A DNA stretch of 49,879 bases from a virus: positions 1-49,879 of IMG/VR virus record IMGVR_UViG_3300037852_000143. One strand, 5' to 3'. Below are positions 1-8,500 of the stretch, piece by piece; position 1 is the stretch's first letter; every line of letters starts with the position of its first letter. Both the position numbers and the translations under genes were made by a program. Under the pieces are notes generated by a model. The model was not told the origin of the DNA. It saw nothing but the letters and a program-made list of their open reading frames with translations, and searched no databases.

Positions 1-127
1 TTGCCGTATGGCGGGTAGTAGCGCGAGAAGGCCGTCCAGTGTCCCGCGAGCCAGGAGGCGTCGCCGGCGGTCATCAGCGGGTCGGCCCAGGTTGCCGCGT
101 CGCCCTGGTAGGCGGGCCGTCCGGCGC
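1..127. repeat. Left copy of 127-bp terminal direct repeat
   Basis: Identical to 49753-49879. A repeat of exactly 127 bases at both contig ends is the usual overlap left when a de Bruijn assembler (k=127) closes a circular molecule, so I read it as assembly circularity rather than a biological end. The unique genome would be 49,752 bp. Confidence 0.95.
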
Positions 128-461
128 TCTGCGGCGCTTCCCTGGTCTGTTCGGTGCAGCTGGTCGCCTGCCCGTCCCATGCGCACGCCTTGAACGTGTA
201 GCTGACCCCCGGCACGACCCCGATCCGGGCTTCATATGGGGGCAGGAGGGGAACGGCGGCGACGGCCGTGTTGACCGCGAGCCACGTCGTGTCCTCGGCG
301 CCCTGGATCTGCCATGTCGCGTGCGCTTCGCCCGCTGCGGGGAAGGTGACGGTGAGGTTCGCTGGCGTCGCGGCTGCTCGCGCGGCGAGGAGCGCCAGCC
401 CGGCGAGCGCGAACGTGACTAGCGCGATCAGTAGCAGCCCCGGCAGCGGCCGGGGTTTCAC
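1..461 (-). CDS. Exported glycoside hydrolase-like protein, N-terminal part (continues at right end of window)
   Basis: Reading starts at GTG 461 and runs off position 1; joined across the 127-bp repeat it continues to the stop at 48861, giving about 450 residues. The first ~33 residues are a signal peptide (MKPRPLPG, then a leucine/alanine-rich core ending near AARAAA). Residues ~35-105 form a fibronectin-III or Ig-like beta domain with two cysteines. The remainder, encoded at 48861-49879, is the hydrolase-like domain. The GTG overlaps the lysozyme stop by 4 bases (GTGA), so translation is probably coupled. Position after holin and lysozyme suggests a lysis or cell-surface-degrading enzyme acting outside the membrane. 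The N-terminal translation was read by hand across the join. Confidence 0.8.
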   Translation of the reverse strand, partial: MKPRPLPGLLLIALVTFALAGLALLAARAAATPANLTVTFPAAGEAHATWQIQGAEDTTWLAVNTAVAAVPLLPPYEARIGVVPGVSYTFKACAWDGQATSCTEQTREAPQSAGRPAYQGDAATWADPLMTAGDASWLAGHWTAFSRYYPPYG

Positions 462-1267
462 GCGAGGCGCAGCTGGCCGTGGACCTGGTCGCCTTCGCGG
501 AACCAGCGCGCGCAGCGCGGGCCGACGTGCTGATGGCGGTGACGGCGCTCACCGCACCCGTACCGGCGCAGGACCCGTATGAGCGTGCGCTGGCGCGCTT
601 CGAGAGCGGCATGGTTGACGGCTGGTTCGGGGGTGAGCAGCAGCCGCACCTCCGCTTCACGCCGGGTTCGCAGGCCTTCGAGGACCTGGCCGCCGGCGTG
701 GTCGTACAGCAGCATGATCCGGCCCGCCGCGTAGAACTGGCGCGCATGGAGGTCGGCGCGGAGCGTGCCGGTGAAGATCCCGGCGCCGAGGTTCCACACG
801 AAGCTGTCGAGCGCGTCCCACTCGTTCTGGTTGAGCTGAACGCCAAGGCCTCGCAGCGACCACTCGTAGAACCGTTCGAGGCGTGACCGCAGGTTGGCCT
901 CACCGTAGGCTCGCGAGATGCACGCGGAGTGCTGGCCGATACCTTCCGTTTCGCCGTAGCCCCTGGTCCAGATCCGGCCGTAGGGGTCCCAGTAGGGGCA
1001 GCTTTCGTACCCCTCGAACCCCTCGATGAGATGGAGCCCGCGGACGCTGACGTGTTTCCCGCCGACGCTCTCTGAGAGCGAGCGTGGCGGCGAGGCTGGC
1101 CGGGCGCCTTCCGGTGTGATCGAGCTCTGCGGCGGCAGGTAGGTGACCGAGGGCGCCGGCGCCACCGGCGTGACGATCGTCGTCGTGGCGCTCGCTCCGC
1201 AGCCGGCGCCCGCGCCGATCAGCACTACCGCGGCGAACGCTGCGAAAGCTGCCCGGGTCCGCGTCAC
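458..1267 (-). CDS. Endolysin: GH24 (T4/P22-type) lysozyme with export signal
   Basis: 269 residues. After an N-terminal hydrophobic signal (residues ~5-22) comes Cys23 in a weak lipobox-like context (GAGC), then a proline/serine-rich linker to ~70. The lysozyme domain begins near residue 75 and shows the GH24 catalytic layout: Glu85, eight residues, Asp94, then Thr101 followed by RGYGETEG. It would cleave the glycan strands of peptidoglycan. Starts at GTG 1267, overlapping the holin stop by 4 bases. The signal or lipoprotein-like N-terminus is unusual for a holin-dependent endolysin and suggests Sec-dependent export. The last ~25 residues are basic and low-complexity. Lysozyme assignment is firm; lipidation is uncertain. 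Confidence 0.88.
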   Translation of the reverse strand: MTRTRAAFAAFAAVVLIGAGAGCGASATTTIVTPVAPAPSVTYLPPQSSITPEGARPASPPRSLSESVGGKHVSVRGLHLIEGFEGYESCPYWDPYGRIWTRGYGETEGIGQHSACISRAYGEANLRSRLERFYEWSLRGLGVQLNQNEWDALDSFVWNLGAGIFTGTLRADLHARQFYAAGRIMLLYDHAGGQVLEGLRTRREAEVRLLLTPEPAVNHAALEARQRTLIRVLRRYGCGERRHRHQHVGPRCARWFREGDQVHGQLRLA

Positions 1268-1503
1268 GCCGCGGGAGCGTGCGGCGCGAGCCAGTGCGCA
1301 ACCAGCCCGGCGACCAGCACGATCACGGCGTTCAGTTCCGTCGAGAGCCCCAGGGGGAGCAGCGCGACAGCGGTCCCAGTCAGAAGGATCGACACGACGT
1401 GCGCGACGAACTTCTGAGTGAGGGGCTGCCCGAACGTCGAGAGGACCCGGTTCAGGATCCCCGTGAGGCCTCCGAGGACGCCTTTGGAGGGTGTGGGTGC
1501 CAT
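1264..1503 (-). CDS. Holin-like small membrane protein
   Basis: 79 residues, start ATG 1503. Two hydrophobic stretches (about residues 34-50 and 58-74) separated by a short turn, then a short tail ending HAPAA. Size, topology and position immediately before the lysozyme gene fit a holin that permeabilises the membrane at lysis. Its start carries the late start element (GATAGTCGCCGACG, two bases different from the common form at most). A longer in-frame reading back to 1524 would only translate the element itself (SDSRRR), so I reject that start. No sequence-level holin family is recognised. Confidence 0.72.
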   Translation of the reverse strand: MAPTPSKGVLGGLTGILNRVLSTFGQPLTQKFVAHVVSILLTGTAVALLPLGLSTELNAVIVLVAGLVAHWLAPHAPAA

Positions 1504-1518
1504 GCGTCGGCGACTATC
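1501..1518 (-). promoter_or_regulatory. Late start element, variant, at holin gene
   Basis: Minus strand GATAGTCGCCGACGC then ATG 1503. One base differs from the common core (CGACG for CGGCG), and one extra base precedes the ATG. Confidence 0.8.
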
Positions 1519-1530
1519 CGACACCCGCCG

Positions 1531-3144
1531 CTACCCGCCCGTGGTCGCCCCGCTCCCCACCACGCCGGCCGAGAGCGCGAGCCGGGCTTGGAGCGTCTCC
1601 AGCAGGTTCGTGCCCTGGTCCAGCTCGACACGGGTCGACGGCACGCCGTCCGAGCCGACGGTCGTTTCGACGCGGTTGACGTGAAACACGTCGCGGCGGC
1701 TCGTGCCCTGTTCCAGCAGCGGGCCGCCGGCGGACAAGTCGCCTATCCGTAGCCGGTCGTTCCCCGGCCGCAAGAGGCAGGCGGGCTTGCTGCCGCCGCC
1801 CGGGAGCCGCACGTACCGCGGGAGCGTCGCCTGCCCGGCTGCGCGCGAGGACAGCTGTGAGAGGCTGAGCGCGAACAGGCCGAGGGTTTCCGCGGCGGCC
1901 TTCGAGCTGAGGCCTCCCGGGAGCACGAGCGTGCGGCCCACGATCCCCGCTTCGGCGAGCTGCGGGTTCGCGAGCGTGACCGTCACCTGCCCCAGGCTGC
2001 CGGCCGCGTCGGTGAAGGTCACCAGGCACGTGTCGTAGAGGTCGCCGAGGCGGCTCGTGATGTCCAGCTGGTCGCATTCGGCCTTCGCGATCACCGCGGT
2101 CGCTTCGGTCGGCGGGGGACGAAAGTCGAGTCGTGGTTCCGAGGCGAGCACAGTCGGGGGCTCCCACACGCCCCAGTTCCAGCCGAGCAGCTTCGCCATG
2201 TCGTTTATCACCACGTCCTGTGTCGTGGGCGTCCGGTAGACGCTATGCGGCGCGATGTACCCCGTGCTGTCGACGATCACCCCGGAGCTGATGCCCTTCG
2301 CTTTCCCCAGCGCGTGCCGGACGATGTCGGACGGGTAGAAGCCGCCGGGTTCTTCGCCGCGGCGCGTGAGGCCGTGGTTGCCGTACACGGCGAGCTTGGT
2401 CCACTGCGCGAGGGAGGGCGTGTCGGTGGACACCGGCCCGGCGGCCGCGGCGTTTTGCAAGAGCAGATACCGGACGGGGCCGCCGAGCGTGTCATTGAAG
2501 GTGTTGGGGGTCGTGGTGAACGTGGACTGCGCGATCTGCCCGTTCGCCTGGTCGTCGGTGCAGGAGTAGACGATCATCGCCCACCCGGCCGGCTGGGCGG
2601 TCGCGGTCTGCACGCCGTAGACCGCGCCGATCAGGTTCCCGGGGCCGGCGTCGTAGAACGCCTCGACGATCGGTTTGATCGTTTCGCCGAACGAGCTCGG
2701 CAGCGCGACCGCGAGCCCGGGCGCGCCGCCCTGCGTGTCGGGCGCGGTCGCGAGCGTGCCCTGCAGGTATTTGGCGCCGACGAGCGCGATCTGCCGCGTG
2801 ATCGACGGGCCTTTCCACTGCACGAGTTCCCGGTCGACGTAGACCATCTGGTAGGGGTTGTCCTTCAGCAGCGCCTGCCACCCCTCGCAGCCGACGGTCT
2901 TCGTGCCGCGGCCGTGCTGGGCGTGTTCGGTGGGCTCCACGACGCGTCCCCCCCACGCCACCTCGAGGCCCTGCCGGATCACGACCGGGGCGCCCTTCGC
3001 GGGCCGGTCCGCCGCCGGCAAGCCGAACGTCGCGATCTCGAAGCCGCCGTTCGCGACCGCGCTGAACACCAAACTGTCCGCGCGATCGGTGAGGTCGCGG
3101 CCGCCGACGTTCACCTGCATGCGTTGTCGGTCTATTACGGTCAT
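1531..3144 (-). CDS. Minor tail protein (tail tip / baseplate region, Tal-like position)
   Basis: 537 residues with no signal peptide or membrane segment. It lies between the distal tail protein (3588-5573) and the holin, where siphophages encode tail-tip or tail-associated proteins. The N-terminus (residues ~5-80) has a beta-rich pattern with repeated glycines typical of baseplate proteins, including a DLTDRADSLVFS stretch. A glycine/alanine-rich C-terminus ends in VGSGATTGG. Starts at ATG 3144 directly on a copy of the late start element. No enzymatic motif is visible. Specific subfamily not recognised; function inferred from order. Confidence 0.65.
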   Translation of the reverse strand: MTVIDRQRMQVNVGGRDLTDRADSLVFSAVANGGFEIATFGLPAADRPAKGAPVVIRQGLEVAWGGRVVEPTEHAQHGRGTKTVGCEGWQALLKDNPYQMVYVDRELVQWKGPSITRQIALVGAKYLQGTLATAPDTQGGAPGLAVALPSSFGETIKPIVEAFYDAGPGNLIGAVYGVQTATAQPAGWAMIVYSCTDDQANGQIAQSTFTTTPNTFNDTLGGPVRYLLLQNAAAAGPVSTDTPSLAQWTKLAVYGNHGLTRRGEEPGGFYPSDIVRHALGKAKGISSGVIVDSTGYIAPHSVYRTPTTQDVVINDMAKLLGWNWGVWEPPTVLASEPRLDFRPPPTEATAVIAKAECDQLDITSRLGDLYDTCLVTFTDAAGSLGQVTVTLANPQLAEAGIVGRTLVLPGGLSSKAAAETLGLFALSLSQLSSRAAGQATLPRYVRLPGGGSKPACLLRPGNDRLRIGDLSAGGPLLEQGTSRRDVFHVNRVETTVGSDGVPSTRVELDQGTNLLETLQARLALSAGVVGSGATTGG

Positions 3145-3158
3145 CGCCGGCGACTATC
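3142..3158 (-). promoter_or_regulatory. Late start element at minor tail gene
   Basis: Exact GATAGTCGCCGGCG abutting ATG 3144. Lies in the ~110-bp divergent region shared with the plus-strand gene at 3253. Confidence 0.88.
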
Positions 3159-3181
3159 CGAACGGCCACCGCCCTTTACAA

Positions 3182-3199
3182 CCGTCAACCGATAGAGTA
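3182..3199 (+). promoter_or_regulatory. Shared plus-strand promoter-like element, copy 1
   Basis: CCGTCAACCGATAGAGTA, upstream of the plus-strand gene starting at 3253. The same element (CCGTCAACCGATANNGTA) recurs at 25403-25420 upstream of the only long plus-strand operon. TAGAGT fits the actinobacterial -10 pattern TANNNT. Promoter role is inferred from recurrence and position. Confidence 0.6.
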
Positions 3200-3252
3200 C
3201 GGTGGCGTCAGCACCTGCCTCGATGGGCGGGGCTCAACCGAGAGGAAGCGCC

Positions 3253-3600
3253 ATGAGCGACTCGACCGGCCTCGTCCCCACCGGCGCGGCCGCCCCGTCG
3301 GCGCTCCCGAGCGAGCAGGTCGTGCTCGCAGCCCCGATGAGCTTCACCGGCAGCCTCGCCCGCATCCTCCAGCTGCACCTACCAGCCCGGACGAACAACC
3401 CCTACGGCCACATCGCCCTAATCGTGCTGGTCGTCGTGATGGTCACGCTCGCCTGGGTTTTGATTCTCGGCTGGTACACGATCTTCGGGCTGTTCGTCGT
3501 GCCCTACCGGCTGATCCGTCGTAGCCAGCGCAGAGATCTGCGCGACGCGCTGCAGCACCGCGAGCAGCTCGCTGCGCTCGAGCGCAATCAGCGCGCGTAG
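3253..3600 (+). CDS. Small single-pass or two-pass membrane protein, plus-strand gene inside tail operon
   Basis: 115 residues. Start ATG 3253 is preceded by a GAGAGGAAG Shine-Dalgarno site, unlike the flanking late genes. Residues ~1-50 are polar, followed by a long hydrophobic stretch (~54-85, rich in I, L, V, W and F) and a basic C-terminal tail with RRSQRRDLRDAL and a short helix. Its 3' end overlaps the convergent distal tail gene by 13 bases. Opposite orientation, its own promoter-like element and its membrane nature make it a candidate moron, for example a prophage-expressed superinfection or surface function. No family recognised. Confidence 0.72.
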   Translation: MSDSTGLVPTGAAAPSALPSEQVVLAAPMSFTGSLARILQLHLPARTNNPYGHIALIVLVVVMVTLAWVLILGWYTIFGLFVVPYRLIRRSQRRDLRDALQHREQLAALERNQRA

Positions 3601-5573
3601 AAGAACCGCTCGCGCACGCTGACGGCGGCGCTGATCAGGTCGTTCGCGGCGCCCTGGTCGAACGGGGCACACACGATCGCGACGCTCGAGGTTGACGGGG
3701 CAGCCTTCGGGAACGCGCCCCTCTGCACATTCATCAGCTTCGCGCCCGAGAACACGCCCGAGCTCGCCGTGCGGTAGACGTCGGCGTCGGGCCCATCGAA
3801 CCTGTAGGCGTCGTAAGCCTGCAGGTTCGCGGCGCCGAGCCCGTTCACCAGCCACGAGCTGAGCTGCACCATGTCGTAGACGCCTGACCCGAGCGCGACC
3901 GCGACCGCGGGCGCGCCGGCACCGGCGACAGCCGCGTTCGACGCGACCCCGACCGACGCCTGTGTCATCGCGCCGGGCGCGAACACGTTGCCGCCGTCGA
4001 CCCGGGATAGGTTCGCGATCGCCTTCCACCCCGACAGTTCGAGCGCGAGCCGGTACTGAAAGCCGATGCTGAACGTCGGCACCGCTACGGACGCGATCAG
4101 GTTCCCGAGGAGGCTGCCCGTCGCGGTCTCGATCGACATGAACGAGCTCGCGTAGGACAGGCGGGCGGTCACACACTGGCTGGCACGCACGTCCTTGAAG
4201 ATCCGCACCTCGAGCGGCTTGCCTTCCGCGTACGGTTCACCCCAGTTGACGTTGACCGACATCTTCATGCTGTCGGTGAGCACGCCCCCGACCCTGTCGC
4301 CGTCGTAGAGCCCGGCGGCGACCGAGCCGTGCTGGGGGGGGTAGGCGTAGCCGCCGTTCTCTTCGAGCTGGCCACCCGAGGCGCCGCCGTTGTTCAGTGG
4401 TGCCTGCCACGGGTTGCCGCGCTGGTCGTTGCTGCCCAACACCTTTGACATGCCCGGGAATCCGTCCTGGCTGAGCGGCAGCGCGGGCGCGGCGTTCTCG
4501 AGCACCAGCGTCAGGTTCTTATCCGGCAGGCAGATCACCTCGTTCACGGCCAGCCCGGCCGGCGAGGCGCTGATCGCGGGGCCGCTCGCGCCGGATGCCC
4601 ACACCGCGCCGGCGATGATGGACAGTTCCGGCAGCGTCGGGTAGCCGACGGTCGGCAGCCGGCATACGCCGAGGTCGACGAGACCCCAGCCGGCGCTCAT
4701 CGACGCGACCGCGGTCGGGCCGATCACGTTCCCGTACGGGTCCTGCGCGGTGATGCCGATGCCGCCCGTGATCCCGGACTTCACGACGGCGAGGATCCGG
4801 TTGTCGCCGCCGGCGATCGTGGGGTTCTGCATCGGCACCTTGCACGCGACGCCGGACGCGCCGCCCGTCGGTGACACCGGCAGCGCGAGGTATTGAGAGC
4901 CCTGCGCGCCGCTCGCGCCGACGAGTGTCGCGCCGGACTGCGGCGACAGCAGCGAGGCGGCGGGGACCAGCGGCAGATACGACGGGTTGTTGATCGGCGC
5001 GACCGCGACGATCCGCCCGAGCGTCGGCAGGTTCACGCCGGCGACGATCGTAGTGTCCATCAGCGCGGGTGCGTCCCCCGCGATCGACCCGATGGGCACG
5101 CTGAGGAAGACGCCGGTGCCGGCGGCGGTCGCGGCGATCCGCAGGGTGCCGGTGTTGCCGTACCCGGCGACCCATACGTGCAGGACACCGGCGGCGTAGC
5201 CGTGGATCGAGCGACGGAAGTTGAATTCCGGCTCGAACCGGACGAATGACACTTCCCAGAACGTGGGCTTGCTGGCACCGTCGTCCTTCCATTCGATGCT
5301 CAACGGCCGCTGCTGCGCGGCGATGTTGATCGAGCGGATCAGAGTGTGCAGCTGGTCCTTCAGGTGTGACGGGTCTGAGAGGAACAGCGGGAACATCTGC
5401 TCGCGCGGGCCGACCGTCGTCGAGAGCAGCGGTTGGCTGTCAGCGAACGGGGTCTCCGCGAACGCAGGGATCAGGAACGGCGCGCCGACCGGGTCGAACT
5501 TGTCGTCGGGGTTCATCCGGCAGTAGCTCGACAGGTCGAGCGTGCCGAGCTTCAGCGTGAACGTGGGCGTCAT
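3588..5573 (-). CDS. Distal tail / minor tail protein
   Basis: 661 residues, ATG 5573 on a copy of the late start element. The gene directly follows the tape measure, the classic place of the distal tail (Dit) protein. The N-terminal ~150 residues (LKLGTLDLSSYCR, then a beta-rich segment with aromatic residues) would be the Dit-like part. The middle and C-terminal regions are rich in Gly, Ala, Ser and Thr beta-strand patterns, suggesting added galectin- or lectin-like domains that contact the host surface. No enzyme motif seen. Much longer than a minimal Dit (~250-300 residues), so an evolved multidomain form is inferred. Confidence 0.62.
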   Translation of the reverse strand: MTPTFTLKLGTLDLSSYCRMNPDDKFDPVGAPFLIPAFAETPFADSQPLLSTTVGPREQMFPLFLSDPSHLKDQLHTLIRSINIAAQQRPLSIEWKDDGASKPTFWEVSFVRFEPEFNFRRSIHGYAAGVLHVWVAGYGNTGTLRIAATAAGTGVFLSVPIGSIAGDAPALMDTTIVAGVNLPTLGRIVAVAPINNPSYLPLVPAASLLSPQSGATLVGASGAQGSQYLALPVSPTGGASGVACKVPMQNPTIAGGDNRILAVVKSGITGGIGITAQDPYGNVIGPTAVASMSAGWGLVDLGVCRLPTVGYPTLPELSIIAGAVWASGASGPAISASPAGLAVNEVICLPDKNLTLVLENAAPALPLSQDGFPGMSKVLGSNDQRGNPWQAPLNNGGASGGQLEENGGYAYPPQHGSVAAGLYDGDRVGGVLTDSMKMSVNVNWGEPYAEGKPLEVRIFKDVRASQCVTARLSYASSFMSIETATGSLLGNLIASVAVPTFSIGFQYRLALELSGWKAIANLSRVDGGNVFAPGAMTQASVGVASNAAVAGAGAPAVAVALGSGVYDMVQLSSWLVNGLGAANLQAYDAYRFDGPDADVYRTASSGVFSGAKLMNVQRGAFPKAAPSTSSVAIVCAPFDQGAANDLISAAVSVRERFFYAR

Positions 5574-5587
5574 CGCCGGCGACTATC
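5571..5587 (-). promoter_or_regulatory. Late start element at distal tail gene
   Basis: Exact core abutting ATG 5573. The tape-measure stop TGA overlaps it (TGATAG), so the element also supplies tandem stops. Confidence 0.88.
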
Positions 5588-8500
5588 ACCGCGTGACGCC
5601 GGCCATCAGCCGGGACCGCTGCCCCGCGTGGTCGGTGACGACCCGCAGGCTCTTGCCGCGGATCTCTGCGTTGATGATCTTCATCAGCGGCTCCTCGTTG
5701 TTGGCCATCACGATCACGACTTCGACAGGCTGCCCGCCGCGGGCCTGCGCGACCGCCGCGTTCCCGAACGGCCCGGACGGGTCGGGGAGGATCACCTCGC
5801 CGGCGTGCACCATCGCGGGGCCCGTGCGCGCCACGCGGTCGACGCCCTGCGCGAACGTGCCGACGAGCCGTCCGGCCATCAGCGGCTCGAAGCCCGCGAA
5901 CACGCTGAATTGCGCCTGCGATGTGGCGAGCGCTCGCTGGGTCGTTTCGAGCTGCTGCTTCACTAAGGCGAGCAGCTGCGCGTTCGTTTCCGCCCCACCG
6001 GGCTGCAACGCCGCGGGCTTCGCGCGGACCTGGACGGGGCTGGCCGCGTTCAACGCTGACTGCTCGCGTGCGAGCGCGCCGAGCTCCTGTTGCAGTTCAT
6101 ACCGCAGTCCGGGGATCGTGCCGAGGTGTTCGTTGTGGGTCGTCTGGTCGGCGCGTAGGGCGACGACCTGTTTGCCGAGCTTGCCGATCAGGCCGCCTTC
6201 CCCGACTGTTTCGCCGGTGCCGCCGAGGACCACGTTCTCGCCGGTCAGGTCCCGGAGCTGTTTGCCGAGGCTGTTCTTCAGGATCGCTTCGCGGGCGTGC
6301 GCGATGGCTTTGCTCGAGCCGCTCCTCGAGGACAGTTCGCCCTCCGCCGCGAGCGCCGCGCTGACCCCGGTGATCTGTGCCTTCACGCTCGCCGCGTACC
6401 CGGGTTCCTTTTCGAGCGGGGACAGCCCGGCCTGGTGCAGGCTCTCCGCGGACAGCTCGCTGTGCAGTGCGCGTAGATGGGTGGAGAGTTCGCCTTTGCG
6501 CGAGGCGATCGCGGAGTGTGAGAGGGCGGCGGCGAGGTTCGCTTTCAGGTTGCCGGTCGTGAGAGCTTCGACCTGTTCCTTCACCTTCGCGGCGCGCGCG
6601 ACGTTCGTGGTGAGGAACTTCCGCAGCCGCGCCTCGCGGGTCTTGCGTTGCACGATCGCCTTCTGCTCCTTCGGCACGAGACGCCCCTCGGTGGCTTCCT
6701 CCCTACCCTCCGCGGCGTCCTGGCGACCGAGGAGGCTTTCGAGGGCGCTGATCTGGCCGGTGCGGGTGTCGATCCCGGCGATGAACTTGCCGCCGGCGAT
6801 GCCGCCCGGGCCGAAGAACCGGCCGGTGGTCATGCCGTGCGCGTTGACGAGCTCGTCCCCCGCCTCGTACCCGAGGGGGCCCGGGATGAAGTTGCCGGCC
6901 GCGTCGACGTGGCCGCCCGGGTCCAGGAAGGCGACGTCGGCGTCGGTGAGCGTCGCGAGGGCTTCGGTCGGGACGAGCGCCTGCGCGTCCAGCAGATGCT
7001 TGTATGCGACGCCGAGGTTCGCGACCCCCACTTCGTCGCTGTGGATCCCCACGTTCGCGGCGACGATGTCCGAGGGGAGCAGCCCCCCGACTTTCAACGG
7101 GCGCGCTTTGGGAGCCTTCGGCTGCTTGTGTGCCGGCGGGCGTTTTGTGCCGGGGTGCTGGCCCTGCAGCGCCTTGCGGGGCGGTTTGCCTTTCGTGGCC
7201 GCCGCGGGGCGTTTGGGGAGCCGCCCGGCGGCGGCGCGGGCCCAACTGACGTCCTCCAGCCCGGGGGCGCCGAGCGCCTGGTTCGCCGCGTAGGACAGGT
7301 CGATCGCCCTGATGTGCCCACCGATGCCGGGCCCGCCGGCGCCGACGTCGACCTTGGGAACGGTGATCGTGCGGCCGCCGTAGCCGACCTTGATCTTGCT
7401 GCCCATCGGCAGGCCACCCAACGCTGAGAAGTTCAGCGACCCGGGGGGTTCGGAGAGCTCCGCGAACCCCCACAGCGAATCGTTGGCGATCGCGCCCGAC
7501 GCGGTGGGGTGCCCGAACGCGGACGGGTCGTTGTGGCCCCCGAACTCCGAGGCGGTGACGAGCTCGTTCGGCTGGCCGGGCCCGCCGAAAGCGCCGCCGC
7601 CTCCGCCGGGGACGCCGCCCATGCGGGACAGGATCGCGTTCGCGGCGCTCGTCGCCCGGTCGATCGCGCCCTGCGCGACACTCCCGATCGCGCCCGTCAT
7701 TCCCGACTTGAACGGACCGATGTGCCCTGCGCCGCCCGACGCGGCCCCGATGCCGCCGGTGTTGCCCTTCGGGTCGACGTGCCGGACCGCGAACCCCGAC
7801 CGTGGCGCGCCGCTGAACCAGCCGGCGCCGCCGCCCGGGTTGCTCGCCGACGTGCCGAAGAAATGGCCGTCCAGCGACATGTAGACGTGCGTCGGGTTCG
7901 CGTACAAGGTGACGGCGCCGGGCCCGGGCAGCCCGTAGCTCTCAAATTCCCCGGACACCTCGGGAGCGCTGAGGAACCCGCCCGCGTGCAGCACGGCCGA
8001 CACGGCGCCCGAGCAGTCGTACGGGCCCGCGAACCCCGAGTGGCCCCCACCCCACGCGTATGGAAAGTGGCGGCTCGTGATCTGGTTCGCTTCGTTGACC
8101 ATCGCGCCCATCGCGCCCGTCCCGCCGCCCGCGAACCCCCCGGCGGCCATGTTGTAGTGCAGGCCGCTCGTCTTGGAGAACACTTCGCCGAGGCCTCCCT
8201 TCCAGCCGGTCCGCGCGAGCGACTGGTTCACGATCGCCTGGTGGCCGCCGTGCAGGACCGCCTCGCCACGGCCCACGAGGAGCGGCACGTCGTCGTGGCC
8301 GCGCTCGCCCTGGCGGCCGACGAACCCACCGCCGGCCTTGTTGAGGGCGACCAGGCCGGGCGCGAGCGGCGGGCCGCCCTGCGACAGCGGCACGACCTTG
8401 CCGCCGTTCAGGCTCTTGAGCTCGGCGAGCATCGCCGCGTTCACTTCACCGATCCCCTTCTTGGTCGCGCCGAGCGCGGTCCCCCACGATTCGACGATCT

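Noticed and set aside
1504-1524. Earlier start codon for the holin gene at 1524
   Set aside because: The seven extra codons are the start element itself, as also seen in frame at 24754.
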